From Perkinsus chesapeaki (lineage: Eukaryota; Perkinsozoa; Perkinsida; Perkinsidae), in assembly GCA_013115145.1 (NCBI GenBank), contig JAAPAO010000370.1:1-30675 (forward strand): 30,675 bases of DNA. The letters run 5' to 3'. The position numbers were made by a program, and so were the translations under genes. Each line of letters opens with the position of its first letter. The stretch's first letter is position 1. The notes beneath the pieces were generated by a model. It was given only the letters and a program-made list of their open reading frames with translations. It had not been told where the DNA came from and did not search any database. Below, in pieces: positions 8,801 to 19,350 of this stretch.

Positions 8801-11541
8801 GGTATAATCTTAACAAGCTGTTATTGATAGTGTTATCTGATTATTGGTTATAAGTCTATTTGCTATACTCACCTTCAACATATCCTTATCAATATTATCC
8901 TTCACACTCGGTGGATTCTCTCCGCTCTCATTAACAGTATCATCATCATCTACATCCATCGGACTTGACACACCTTCCGGTAATTTCAGCGGCTCTTTAA
9001 AATCAGCGTCATTCTCGTGCTCCTACATAAATCAATATCCGAAAGAGGGCTACTAAGAACGGCTTGGCTCGAAGAAGTGACGCTACACAAGAGCTTCTCC
9101 AACAAAGCTAAACTGCTAAGGCAAATTAATTCCAATCAAAACTAAATTTAGTTATTTAACAATCCTCTTGCAGTCACCTTTAAACCGCACACCTATCATA
9201 CTTGCACTAGTGGTATACAGTACCGTATTGTATCCTACTAAATATATACTCAAAGTCTATGAGAGAAAACCCTGTAACGAGCAGGAGGATGGTAGTGCGG
9301 TAATTCTCAGCTTTTTCAAGCTTCACATTTGAACCGATCGTGTTGGAACCCTTATACAGTATAATATAGTATATATGTTAACCTATATATATTATTATAA
9401 TTATATATTCATAAGACATTATATTAAATTAAAATTAGTGTAAAATTAATTTGTGCTTCAGAAGTAGCAGATATCGTGTCGAAGTCGCAACATTCATCGT
9501 ATTGCTATCCCTCACGGATTCACCCCCTCTCACCCTCATACTACTACCTTAATCCATTCTTCGGCCTTCTTTAAATTATTATTCCCAAACCACAATGCCT
9601 TCTCCGCCACGACTACTGGATACCCCTTACCCTCAAACAGCATCTCCACCTTACGAGAATCAGCAAAATCGATTACCTGCCAAGGAATCGACTTATGAAA
9701 TTACCAGACGATTCACTTTTCCAGTCCAATCTGATACTCTCACAAACACAGCAGGCGATCAGTTGGCACATGGTGGCGTGAGAGCCTCATCCAGGCTCGA
9801 ATCAAAAACATATTCCTCAGCGCCCTAGAGCTTCTCCCGACGTAGACGAATAATATAAAGTTACAATGGAAAGTAGATTTTTCATAAAAGTGAATAAACT
9901 GAATACCATGCTGCTTGAAACATTATATATGATACTTCGACATATCATCCATGGCTGAGGTAGCGATGACGCTCCAGCGATAACAGTAACGAGGGTCATA
10001 TTCACCCCAAATACTCTACAGAGGGGGAACCCCGTCGGGTCAACAGCAGCAATAAATACAGGGAATACAATCGTAAACTCCCCTATCAATTTCAAGCTGA
10101 TCCAACAATAATACTACCCGAGGGTCGTTCTGGTGTTGACTCTGCTTCGTCAGTATTCGGTCTCGGAGCTCCGCTACGGTAATCTGAACCCAAAGGAAGT
10201 GTCGAGATAACCAAATGAAGTACTGCTTTGCTTAAAGCTCCTGAGGCACTAGTGAACATACAACCGGCACCTCACAAATCTCACGAAATACCAAATGCGA
10301 AAATACCGAAACCGAAGGATGAAGCTGAAACGGCCCATAGGATAGTACCTCGGTGAAGTTCTGTGGCGCCTCTCCCGTCCGCATACAAAATCGATTCACT
10401 TCATCTTCGGTGAAGCAATATTTTCCAGATACATTGGACACCATCACTTTTGCCTCTGGTGAGACCTGGCATTGAGATACAATAATTTCCACGCGGTTCG
10501 AAGCTCGACCGAGATGTAGATGGAGGTCGATCTCAAGCGCCAAATTTCTAAGCTACAGCTCTTGAGCAGCTTGATTTAACTGTGAGCCTAGTTGCGGGGA
10601 TACTACAGCGGAGGAGGACACTCTACATAATACTTCTGTATTTATGAGAGCTATGGTCCGCAGTCAACCACGTACCCTTCATTCAGTAGGATGCTACGGA
10701 TGAGGCGCACGGGATGGCATTGATAATAGTAACGCTTGACAGGGGTGAATCTATACTATATAGAGCGAGAAATCTTATCGATATGAGTTATTCTATTTCC
10801 CTGCGTCGAGCTTCATAGTGACGGCACCTAATTACAGCTACACAATGTACACCCATAATAAAGCCAAGGAAGGCTTTCAGAGGCTGGCAACATTCGAATA
10901 GCGGATTAATCGCTGTAAGGCATAATAACACTTGAAGAGCAAGCTGTACAACGCAAGGGGTTTTGGAGTTCACACCATCTTATGATTCTACACGTACTAG
11001 CTCAACCGAACTGCCAAAGTTAAGGTAGTAGGCATTCCATGACGGGGGCCCTCCTCCCGGATACCAGCGAGCGTCAGCAGCAGCAGCAGTTGTACTGCCT
11101 CGACCACTTCCCCCTTGGTAATTCGACAAGCCTATAGCATCATTCAGTAAAAGAATATCGACAATCGGATGGTGACGATGCGTTATTACAATTACTTGCA
11201 TCAAAATCGGAAATATCCTTCAACATATCATTTCACAACATATACAGTTTCATAAACCACCACTGTATCAGACGAGTCGATGAGAAAGTTAAGCCGCTTA
11301 ACTTTCGCCTAACTTAGACGTAACTGGACCGATCCGAACGGTACTGACCGAGCCTCAAATATGTTCATTTAAGCGCCAAAATACCATTCATTTTTCATCT
11401 CACAATAGTCCCAATTAGTACCTCCTCGAAATCCTGTGATCCAATAGCTTTAGCGTGATCCTCTGCATCCTGTGCAGTGAAGAAAAGTTGCCCTGTCCTA
11501 TTACAGCGTAAAATCATATTATTCGTAGGGTTGTTGGTCAT
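5888..11541 (-). CDS. Ubiquitin-pathway adaptor: two Zn-finger-like modules, two UBA domains, coiled coil, PUB domain (440 aa)
   Basis: Eleven exons with consistent phases: 11541-11422, 10465-10349, 9676-9548, 9022-8873, 8394-8275, 7782-7679, 7385-7285, 6899-6793, 6507-6391, 6202-6138, 6080-5888 (TGA). Exon 1 encodes MILRCNRTGQLFFTAQDAED...FEE and exon 2 a similar module (SGKYCFTEDEVNRFCMRTGE). Exon 3 is UBA 1 (GYPVVVAEKALWFGNN), exon 5 UBA 2 (MGFPVIRAEKALYFSDNAGV). Both UBAs lead into the same EHENDAD sequence. Exons 6-8 form a charged coiled coil ending YRRRFGRDPP. Exons 9-11 are a PUB/PUG domain (KEAVAYHLRNLKKDY; TLRVYLQNAHDHP; RVAPFKEAVDVLENCGFDD). UBA domains bind ubiquitin and PUB domains bind the C-terminal tail of p97/Cdc48, so a p97 cofactor role is inferred. 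The start of exon 9 is the least certain boundary. Confidence 0.85.
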
Positions 11542-11973
11542 ATTCACTTTTGATAGAAAAAACACACTGACGTCGTCCGGACCCGATAGATGACCACGCT
11601 ACATTCGCTGATGCATATAACGGCATCTCTCGATAGGTCCACGACTATTAACTATTAACGACCAATAGGAGACTGTTACATTACGAAAACAAACATATAA
11701 CGTAAAATAATAATCATCAATAATAAAAAAACCAAGATAGTCATTCGGAAAACACATAACAAAGCACCATGACTAAGTCCGTAAAACAGCGTAATATTTC
11801 AAAAATAATAATAACGCAACCACCCCACCACCCGCCTATCAGCCATTTAAAACATCAACACTTCCCAGAGCAAACTGTGCATTGCTATTCTGCGCCTCCC
11901 ATCAGCCGGGGACATCCTCCGCCGTAGGAGTGAGGAACTTAAATGGGTAAAATTTAGTCGAGCTCGCCGCTCA

Positions 11974-14900
11974 TCAACCGAGTTGGGCTTGAAGGGCTGC
12001 CAGCTGATCCGCTTCCTCCTGGGTAAGTCCATCTGAAATACAGCAATTCAGCGTATTCTCTACAGCTTCCTGGTTAAGCTCAGCGGGTAGGTTACAAGTT
12101 ATACTTATAATCGTATGAGTTCAGTTTCAGTCATATCCGAGTCATTTAACAATACCAAAACAAGCAATGAAACGCACCGCACACAACCGACTATACTAAA
12201 CAGTCGGTTACTCATTTCACAGATGCCCGATGGTTATCTCGGCCAGCACGATGAGTTGCAATACGAAATGCATTCCTTTAACTCCATAAAATAATGATCG
12301 CATCCATCCAAAATTGATATCAGCAATCGGAATTGATATGCACAATCTGACCTGGCAGGGTTCATAATTTATCTGAAAGCCCTTGCCGGAATGAATTCCT
12401 CTACGAGGACCTCCTGGCATCGATTATCTAGTTACTCTTGAACCACCCTTGCCCAGTAGTACTGGGCCAGTACTACTTGTTTCCGGTGCAGCAGCAACCG
12501 TGCTAGCATTCGAGTCTCCTCCAGCGCTAACTTTCGGTGCTTTAACAGCTTGTGGTGCTGCTGGTACTTGGGCATTTGGCTGGGTAACCACGCCGCCAGT
12601 TGGAGCAGAGACTGCCTGAAATATACAGAATTGGGAAATCTATCACAAAAATCGGTATGATTACGGTAGGAAAAATAAGCAGCGACTGCGGGGGAAGAAA
12701 CAGAAAAGTCGATAAAAAAAAGAATGCAGAAATATGCAATACGGTGAGCGAGCAAGGCGATAGAAAGGATGTGTTTTATTACGTCCACCATTTTCTTGTC
12801 CAATTCTTCCGCTTCGATCTGGTCAAGCTCATTAAGCAGCTCGTCATCATCCATGATCTGATTGCCTGAAGATAGAACCTGAAAGAAATAAATGTTGGTG
12901 GAGAAAGAGAAACTCTCAAGGAGATTTCGCTACACAATCCCGATTATTAAACAGTTTATTCTCTCACGACTAGCGAGCTCGGTGGATAAATGTTCCATCG
13001 TTGCATACCAGTCTAATAAAATATTACTACAACGAGGTCGCAAAAGAGCTTTAAGATAATCTACCGAACAGAATGCCCACACGAGTTCGGAAAGCCATTC
13101 CGGCAACTCAGAGCTCTGACAGAGGGTGGAGTATATACACATTTATCAACATACACAGTAATTTTATACACATNNNNNNNNNNNNNNNNNNNNNNNNNNN
13201 NNNNNNNNNNNNNNNNNNNNNNNNNNNNNNNNNNNNNNNNNNNNNNNNNNNNNNNNNNNNNNNNNNNNNNNNTTTATCAACATACACAGTTATTTTATAC
13301 ACATTTATCAACATACACAGTTATTTTATACACATTTATCAACATACACAGTTATTTTATACACATTTATCAACATAAATAATATACAAGCCAATAGGAA
13401 TACCCACTAGATATGTAAATAAAAGTAAGTACCCAGTGAAAATAGACATATAAATTTGGCGTATTAAACCTGTCTACGGCGCGAGATGAGCCATATCTGG
13501 TAATTGGTATATCCAATTGGAACACCCTGTATGCCATAAGCCCATCGACTATATCACATAACCACTCGCTCTGTCCAGTCACCCGATGAATCTTTGCCCA
13601 TCCAACAGTAGAAGTTAATCGTGGAAACTTAACACCGCATTACACAATCAGATAGGCGTACTCGAATTTAACATTCCAAGCCGCCTCGGAGAGCCTTCTA
13701 CTCTGCGCCCCAAATATGGCCCTATCTCTCCCGAGCTCCATCTCCCGGTCGCAATATAAGCTTTTCCTATTCCAGATATCCGCCCATTTCATTTTTACCT
13801 GTGAGACTTCGTTCTGGAGATCCTGCTGCTCAGCCATATCATCCATCAGCTCGTCAATCTGACAGAGGATAATGCATTTACATTCTTATCAGTGAAAATT
13901 TTCATCACAATGTTACGTAACGAAATTGTCTAGTATAGTCTATCCAACATGCATAGTAGTAGTATTTTCCAGAATATAACAAGACGTGCTTTAGTAAGCA
14001 TATATCTACGAATATAAAGTATAAATATAAATATATAAGCATGCTATATCACTAAGTTTTCTTGCTTCTTATACCAAGTGCATCAGCAGCAGCAGCACCA
14101 TTCAAACAAGTGGAACTATCAGTAATTTCTGAACACGAAGATTGCTACTCTCAGACGCATTATGGTAAGCCTCCAATCCGCGACAATCAACGATATTCTC
14201 AATCACAACCCGGCGACGGCGAGTTACTGACGAGTTCTCCACCGTACTTCCCCCACTCTCTTCTCTATTACATTATCAATATTGAGTTGTTGGTTCATCT
14301 GTTTCTGTGCCGACACTCCCTGTGCCAGAGCCTGCACGGCAACCGCAGTAGTCTGACTGCTTTCAAGGGACAGAATCTGCTGCTCCAAAGTCATACCTAA
14401 TAACAGGTATACTACCTTTACAAATGATGCAGCAGATTGGGTCGATATGAATATCTATAATACTATATACAGATATGATATGTGTATTACACCGTATTGT
14501 AATGTTATTCCACCGAGCTGCAATAACTCACGTAAGCACCTCCACACTTGTATCACAATACATATCGCATCATAGCCTCACGGAGAGGCATTCCTCTACA
14601 GCAAACAATTGCTACCAACGCGGAGGGCAATACAAATTTCAACAAGAAATATACGCCTATAGGAAAAATAAAATCGAATACATACCCCTGGGAACTTCAG
14701 AAGTACAACCCTATCGAATAGACAATCAATAACAGCATCCACCTTACGCGAATTCATTAAAGTTTGCAACTCGGCCTCGTACAGCTTCTTCCTCTTAAGC
14801 GCCATCAGTGCCCCACGCTTATCCTTGGCGGCTGCCCTGGTTCCTGGAACAAATATTCTACAACCGGAAAGACCAGACAAGTTTAACTCGAGGCTCACGA

Positions 14901-15605
14901 AAGGAATGAACGCACACGTTTCAACTAGGTTGCTTGGTTATTTTACCCGATATGAGCTTCTCTGCCACCTGCGCTAATTTCGTTTTTGAAACTTCGAGAT
15001 GCTCCCGTAGGATTTGATACAAGAAATATACCAGAAAATTCCCCTATCGGCTAGCTAACAAATCATCACATTATCAAGCAGAATCCAATGGCCTCATGAA
15101 AAGTCGCGAATAGTTCACGGAACCCTTCTTTTTATTGAAGACATTTCGGAAGACATTATCAACCTAAATTTGTCTGGAAGTTTCCTTCTGTGTTCTCTAT
15201 ATGACTGGCGGTCAATGAACTAACTGCCTTTAGAATAGTGCACAATGCACAGTGAATTATTATAATCCATTTCTGAGGTTTCGGGCACTCATTAGAAATT
15301 AAGCCCACTGTAACTCATAGGCGTTCGTACAATATTTTTGGGTAAAATAACAATGTGTTTTTAGTGATGTTCATGCATGCTATAATCCTTATATTACTGG
15401 CCTCCTGCTCCTGTATAGCCATTTTCTTCTCAATAAGCTGCTCTCGCTTTTCGAGAGTCTCAATTGCCTCTTTGTTCTTCATTATCGCATCCGGCATATT
15501 CTGATAGAAAAAGCGTAAAATCAACAGATGTCGAGCAATGATAACCTGTTGAGGCGGGGGAGCCTGCTTTTGCTCCTTCTTCTTTGAACCGAAGAAAAGA
15601 CGCAT
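11974..15605 (-). CDS. SNF7: ESCRT-III core subunit Snf7/CHMP4/Vps32 (255 aa)
   Basis: Eight exons: 15605-15546, 15500-15398, 14843-14748, 14396-14272, 13858-13799, 12878-12783, 12615-12447, 12032-11974 (TGA); 768 coding bases, all phases agree. The start MRLFFGSKKKEQ and helix 1 (NKEAIETLEKREQLIEKKM) match Snf7. Next come AKDKRGALMALKRKKLYEAE, the amphipathic region IDELMDDMAEQQDLQNEV, the acidic segment DDDELLNELDQIEAEELDKK, an Ala/Pro-rich linker and a C-terminal helix QEEADQLAALQAQLG that resembles a MIT-interacting motif. Snf7 polymerises on endosomal membranes and drives scission with Vps24/Vps2 and Vps4. The intron at 12784-13798 lies between exons 5 and 6 and contains the assembly gap and a 31-bp minisatellite. 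If the short intron before the last exon were retained, the protein would end a few residues after GGSRV. Confidence 0.93.
13141..13378. repeat. 31-bp minisatellite interrupted by a 99-N assembly gap
   Basis: Units of ATTTATCAACATACACAGTT plus ATTTTATACAC repeat at 13141, (13272), 13303, 13334 and 13365 (partial). N fills 13174-13272. The array lies inside the Snf7 intron between exons 5 and 6. One unit before the gap carries A where the later ones carry T (CAGTAAT versus CAGTTAT). Confidence 0.95.
14082..14099 (+). repeat. Short CAG repeat in Snf7 intron
   Basis: A run of CAGCAGCAGCAG lies in the intron between Snf7 exons 4 and 5. It is short and non-coding in the model. Confidence 0.7.
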
Positions 15606-15979
15606 TGTGGATTGTACAAAAATAGGATAAACCCTAAATATTAAATAATGATATTTATACGGTGTCCCTTATTATTAATGAACAACAATGCACAGAGCAC
15701 ATAAAACAAAGAGGCTGTACCTTATACTAACGAGGAGGATACTGCCTTTTGTCGGTGGGGGCTTGTCGAGCCATAACTTGTCCGTCTTGCTAATCCTTAG
15801 GTTTCCTCAACGGGGTATCCCCAGCCGCCTTGGCCAGCTAGCTACTTCTATAGGCTAATAATATCCAGTGAGTCGTTAGAACTTACTAGTTACCTCTCGT
15901 ACACAACTAATCGAGTCTAAGCCTTACCCTCTGATTCAACCTCATTTCGTATCTCAGTTTCTCTATTTTCCTCGTCCCC
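15606..15979. promoter_or_regulatory. Divergent promoter region between Snf7 and the DMT transporter
   Basis: The two start codons are 374 bases apart and the genes point away from each other, so both promoters should lie here. No TATA box or other named element is convincing. A pyrimidine-rich stretch with CAG (15955-15978) precedes the transporter ATG and could serve as a 5' splice acceptor, for a leader exon or trans-splicing; this is inference. Confidence 0.4.
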
Positions 15980-17089
15980 ATGTCAGGCTCCACAGAGTCT
16001 TTGGCTTCATCAACCTCCACTAAGCCGTCCAGTCCCTCTTCCTTGAAGCGCTTCAGCACAAAGGTCTCCTACTGGATCAATAACATGCCCTTCTGGCCCC
16101 TCATGATCGTCTTTGTTGCCTCTGCTATCATGCAGAACCTCTGCGAAGATCAGATCCGCAACCACGGCGGTGGCGGCAAGAAAACCGTCCATCTGTTGAC
16201 CTTCGCCGCCAACGCTCTTGGTAATGTTCTCGTCGTATTCTTGCCCGCTTCGAAGCCCCTATGGAAATGCGATTGGAAGCGCGCTGCCATTCCCTCTGCT
16301 GTAGATATTGTATCACAAGTTCTGCTCCAGTTTGGTATCGTCCTGGCTGGTGCACAGATCTACACTATGTTATATAACTCATGTATTGTTTGGACGGTCG
16401 TTCTGTCTTTCATCTTCTTAAAGCAACGTTTCTCCATCTGGCAGATCCTTGCTATCGTAGTGGTGATTGCTGGTGTTGCGATGAAGTCCTTTGTGAACTC
16501 AGTTGACGGGTCGCATCAGTTGATAGTCGGTACCATACTTATCCTTTGCGGTTGCTTCATGCATTCCCTTACCAACATCATCAACGAGTACTACATCAAG
16601 AAGTACGACTTTCCTCCGACTCGCCTTTGCGGTCTCATCGGCATCTACTCTATTATCGTTTATACTTTCTATTTCATCGGTTGGAATTCCTGGAGGATTC
16701 AAGACCAAATCGTCGACGAGATTGAAGAGGCCGGTTCCGACGTCGGGACTGTGATGGGATGGTACGTCCTGTTCATTCTGTGCAATTTCCTTCATGCCAC
16801 TTGTTTCTTCCTTCTACTTAATCGTATTGGTAATGTCGGCACTGCGATTGCCAAAGGCCTCAAGACCGGTATTTATATCTTCCTTGCCCATTTCATGTAT
16901 TGTTCCCATATTGAAAAATATTGTCTCTTTCCACTTGACCGTTGGCAGAGAGACATCACTCTTGCATCGGCGCTTATGTCTATTTTCGGTGTTGTCGCCT
17001 ACGGTTTTGCCACTAAGAAATATAACGAGAAAAAAGCGAGAAAAGCCGCTGAAGAAGCTAAGTGTCGTGATGAGGCTACTTCCGGTTAG
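15980..17089 (+). CDS. Drug/metabolite transporter superfamily protein (EamA/CRT-like or SLC35-like), 369 aa
   Basis: An intronless frame runs from ATG to TAG. After a Ser/Thr-rich cytosolic tail (1-34) there are about ten hydrophobic segments, at roughly 37-55, 70-88, 106-125, 128-147, 152-170, 181-201, 214-236, 258-280, 283-305 and 322-345. The pattern SAVDIVSQVLLQFG, then QIYTMLYNS and LSFIFLKQRFSIWQ, fits the second half of an EamA repeat as seen in SLC35F-type and CRT-like carriers. The tail is Lys/Glu-rich (KKYNEKKARKAAEEAK) and lacks a C-terminal KKxx signal. The superfamily exports or exchanges small metabolites, nucleotide sugars or drugs; the substrate cannot be read from the sequence. 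The gene is alone on its strand and diverges from Snf7. Absence of introns contrasts with its neighbours. Confidence 0.88.
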   Translation: MSGSTESLASSTSTKPSSPSSLKRFSTKVSYWINNMPFWPLMIVFVASAIMQNLCEDQIRNHGGGGKKTVHLLTFAANALGNVLVVFLPASKPLWKCDWKRAAIPSAVDIVSQVLLQFGIVLAGAQIYTMLYNSCIVWTVVLSFIFLKQRFSIWQILAIVVVIAGVAMKSFVNSVDGSHQLIVGTILILCGCFMHSLTNIINEYYIKKYDFPPTRLCGLIGIYSIIVYTFYFIGWNSWRIQDQIVDEIEEAGSDVGTVMGWYVLFILCNFLHATCFFLLLNRIGNVGTAIAKGLKTGIYIFLAHFMYCSHIEKYCLFPLDRWQRDITLASALMSIFGVVAYGFATKKYNEKKARKAAEEAKCRDEATSG

Positions 17090-18725
17090 TTTAATAAATC
17101 AACTTCTGGACTTCATTATACACAGAAAATGATTCCAGAAGCTGTTGGCTGGATATGCATTATTTCCCTAGTAATGTGACTCCGGTTCTGGTTTATTAAG
17201 CAACTCTACTAGCCACTTTAGGTTATTTATTTATAGTAACGAGCCTATCGTTGAGGCCACGTGTCTTGACGATTCTACTCGGCTCCTTGAGTATTATTCT
17301 ATGAAATCGCCATCTAATGGTTGTTTGACTGTATATAAGCACTGTTGGTTGCTCATACCGCCGTAGCATTGGTGAATTGTTTCCCAACTAGTTACTAATA
17401 ACAGATGTTGCCTTGAGTACCTTTTGATAAATATTTTATTATATCATAAAGTCAATAAAGTCTGACATATTTTTTGCAGTCTGTAATATGGGATCCATCT
17501 GATGGATGAATAACTTCCTAGTTGATACATGCATGTCTTTCAGCTGAGAGTATTTCGTTGGCGCATCCCCATCCTTGGCTTTTTTCTACATTGGTAGGAG
17601 AAAATATCAAAATCTCTTTACATACATTTGTATAGTTGATGCCGTATAACTTCACAGATGTGATGAGGTGGTTCTTGCAGATGTTGTTGAAGATGCGTAT
17701 TGGTCGAGCACTGCTGGTAGTTTGCGTCCCATACTGGGATATCTCTCGGGTGTGACAGTCGCACTGTGACTCACGCGGCGTGACTCACGCCGCTAGCCAG
17801 AACGTTTATTAATGTCCAAGTGACGAATGTTGAAATTCTCAATGACTTAGAGGATAGGATGTATAGACGGAGCTGGCTGTTGGTAGCAAACGGAGCAGCG
17901 GATAAACCGCCGCGCCCGATGTAGCAGTTGTTATGACCTTAGTGGAGTGGCAAGTTACCCTGTAAACTGCTGATGAACACAGGTCCCCAAAGTGAGACGA
18001 AACCTGCTCTATGGACTTAACGAGGTAGTCCGAAAGTAAGTAGTTGGGAGTGTCGAGGAAATATATTGGCCGTACTTTACCTGTCTCTAGTTTTGTAGCT
18101 GCTGCAAGTGGTTGTCACACCCCGTGACTCATGGAACATGGTCAACCAAGACTGATTCAATCAGTCTGATTGGATAAACCCGTAAGGCATGAACTGTACT
18201 ACGCAGCGAAATTAACAATGTAGTCGCTGTGCTCGAATATCTGACCTAAGAAACCTAATAGAAACTGTGACATATCGTATACTAGACTTGAGACTGAGAT
18301 ACTATACTAAACTCCCCAGCGACTCTCCAATGAGGAATGACGGGCCGTCACCGACGCCATCAGTCTGACGGCTAGTTTCCCGCGCGCCCGATTGTTCCTT
18401 TCCTAGCGGCGGGTGAAAGCTGGGGCGCCCTGACGGCCACGAGTCACGAGGGGGAGTCTGCCACTGACAACGACAGCAACAACACCACTAGCCCATGTCC
18501 CCTAGCCCATTGGCCATGTCCCAAGGGACTTAGCATAGGTTATCGTTGGGTGGTACTCCCACATTGTCGAAGTTCCACCAAACCCGTTTTCTCTAAACTT
18601 TACGAAGTTAGAGTATGAACTGCTATCAGTACCTCTAGTGCCAACAGAGAGCTGTCGATAGTACTCATTATCTGATAATGATAATGATAATGATAATTAT
18701 CTGATAATGATTATCAACTCTTGCA
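17090..18725. other. Intergenic, no gene seen
   Basis: No coding exon is supported. The stretch holds two GTGACTCACG copies (17766-17775 and 17780-17789), the second inside the palindrome GGCGTGACTCACGCC (17777-17791). It also holds a 19-nt hairpin, AGACTGATTCAATCAGTCT (18149-18167), and a (GATAAT)n-like microsatellite at about 18671-18715. Confidence 0.6.
18671..18715. repeat. GATAAT-type microsatellite
   Basis: The sequence repeats TGATAA/GATAAT with two TATCTGATAATGATAATG blocks. It directly precedes the first copy of the 220-bp duplication. Confidence 0.85.
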
Positions 18726-18952
18726 TCCAAGACTACTCGACACCGAGTTGTCTTGGAGTTGACATCCACCACTCGAAATCAAGTAATAAATCTTTTCACA
18801 GGGCAACCCTGATGTGGACGCACATTTTACCGGCCATATAGTGATGTATAATCTATATTGTAGAGCTGCAAGCAGATGTTTGACGATTGATAAGCGAGCT
18901 AAGCTCGCCGAGCTTCCCTTCATACAGTATATGAGGTGAAGAGAGTTAGTCA
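18726..18952. repeat. Direct duplication, copy A
   Basis: This 227-bp segment is repeated at 19073-19285 in the same orientation, from TCCAAGACTACTCGA to GAGTTAGTCA. Copy A has a 14-nt insertion near AGCGAGCTAAGCTCGCC. On the minus strand both copies share a frame that reads LISSGGCQLQDNSVSSSLG in one phase and VVDVNSKTTR.RVVLD in another. In copy A the second frame is interrupted by TGA. Confidence 0.85.
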
Positions 18953-18960
18953 CATTGTCT

Positions 18961-19218
18961 TTAAGGGGGCTTCTTCCGAGGAATCCCCCTTGTATACCTC
19001 CTTAGAACTTTGGCCTCAACTTGAGCTCGGATCTGTTGTAAGACACCTAATCCGCGAGGTCTTCCTCTTGAGTCCAAGACTACTCGAAACCGAGTTGTCT
19101 TGGAGTTGACATCCACCACTGGAAAGTAAGCAATAAATCTTTTTAACGGCCAATTCTGATGTAAACGCACATTGTAGCGGCCATTTAGTGATGTAGAATT
19201 TACATTGTAGAATTGCAA
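18961..19218 (-). pseudogene. Unidentified open frame in duplication copy B (possible mobile-element remnant)
   Basis: An 85-aa minus-strand frame contains IAYFPVVDVNSKTTRFRVVL and a basic end (RRYTRGIPRKKPP). The duplicate at 18726-18952 keeps the VVDVNSKTTR core but has a stop just before it, so at least one copy is decayed. The local wording recalls retroelement polyprotein linkers, but no catalytic motif is present. It may be only a non-coding repeat. Confidence 0.25.
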
Positions 19219-19285
19219 GTAGACGTTTCACGATTCATAGGCGAGCTTCCCTTCATACAGTATATGAGGTAAACAGAGTTAGTCA
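19073..19285. repeat. Direct duplication, copy B
   Basis: This is the partner of 18726-18952, 347 bp downstream and 14 nt shorter because of one indel, with scattered substitutions. It stops three bases before the first large hairpin (19288). Confidence 0.85.
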
Positions 19286-19287
19286 GT

Positions 19288-19344
19288 TGTAGAGTTACTC
19301 TACTAGAGTAGCTGCAGCAGCTACTCTAGTAGAGTAACTCTACA
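19288..19344. repeat. Perfect inverted repeat, 26-nt arms, 5-nt loop
   Basis: TGTAGAGTTACTCTACTAGA and the following AGTAGCT form one arm, the exact reverse complement forms the other, and the loop is GCAGC. It would extrude as a cruciform in DNA or form a stable hairpin if transcribed. Confidence 0.97.
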
Positions 19345-19350
19345 GTAACT

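Noticed and set aside
10466-10560. In-frame extension of UBA-gene exon 2 upstream (ALEIDLHLHLGRASNRVEII)
   Set aside because: The frame stays open across the acceptor, but the family pattern joins F-x-E of exon 1 directly to VSPEAK of exon 2, and a good pyrimidine-poor but valid CCAG acceptor sits there. It is treated as intron.
10986-11110. Possible extra exon encoding GGPPSWNAYYLNF in intron 1 of the UBA gene
   Set aside because: It looks protein-like, but its phase does not fit between exon 1 and exon 2 and no matching donor was found. It could be an alternative exon.
12355-12420. Minus-strand start followed by HSGKGFQINYEPCQ, resembling part of a CUB domain
   Set aside because: It is about 20 residues only, lies wholly inside the last Snf7 intron, and has no continuation in phase.
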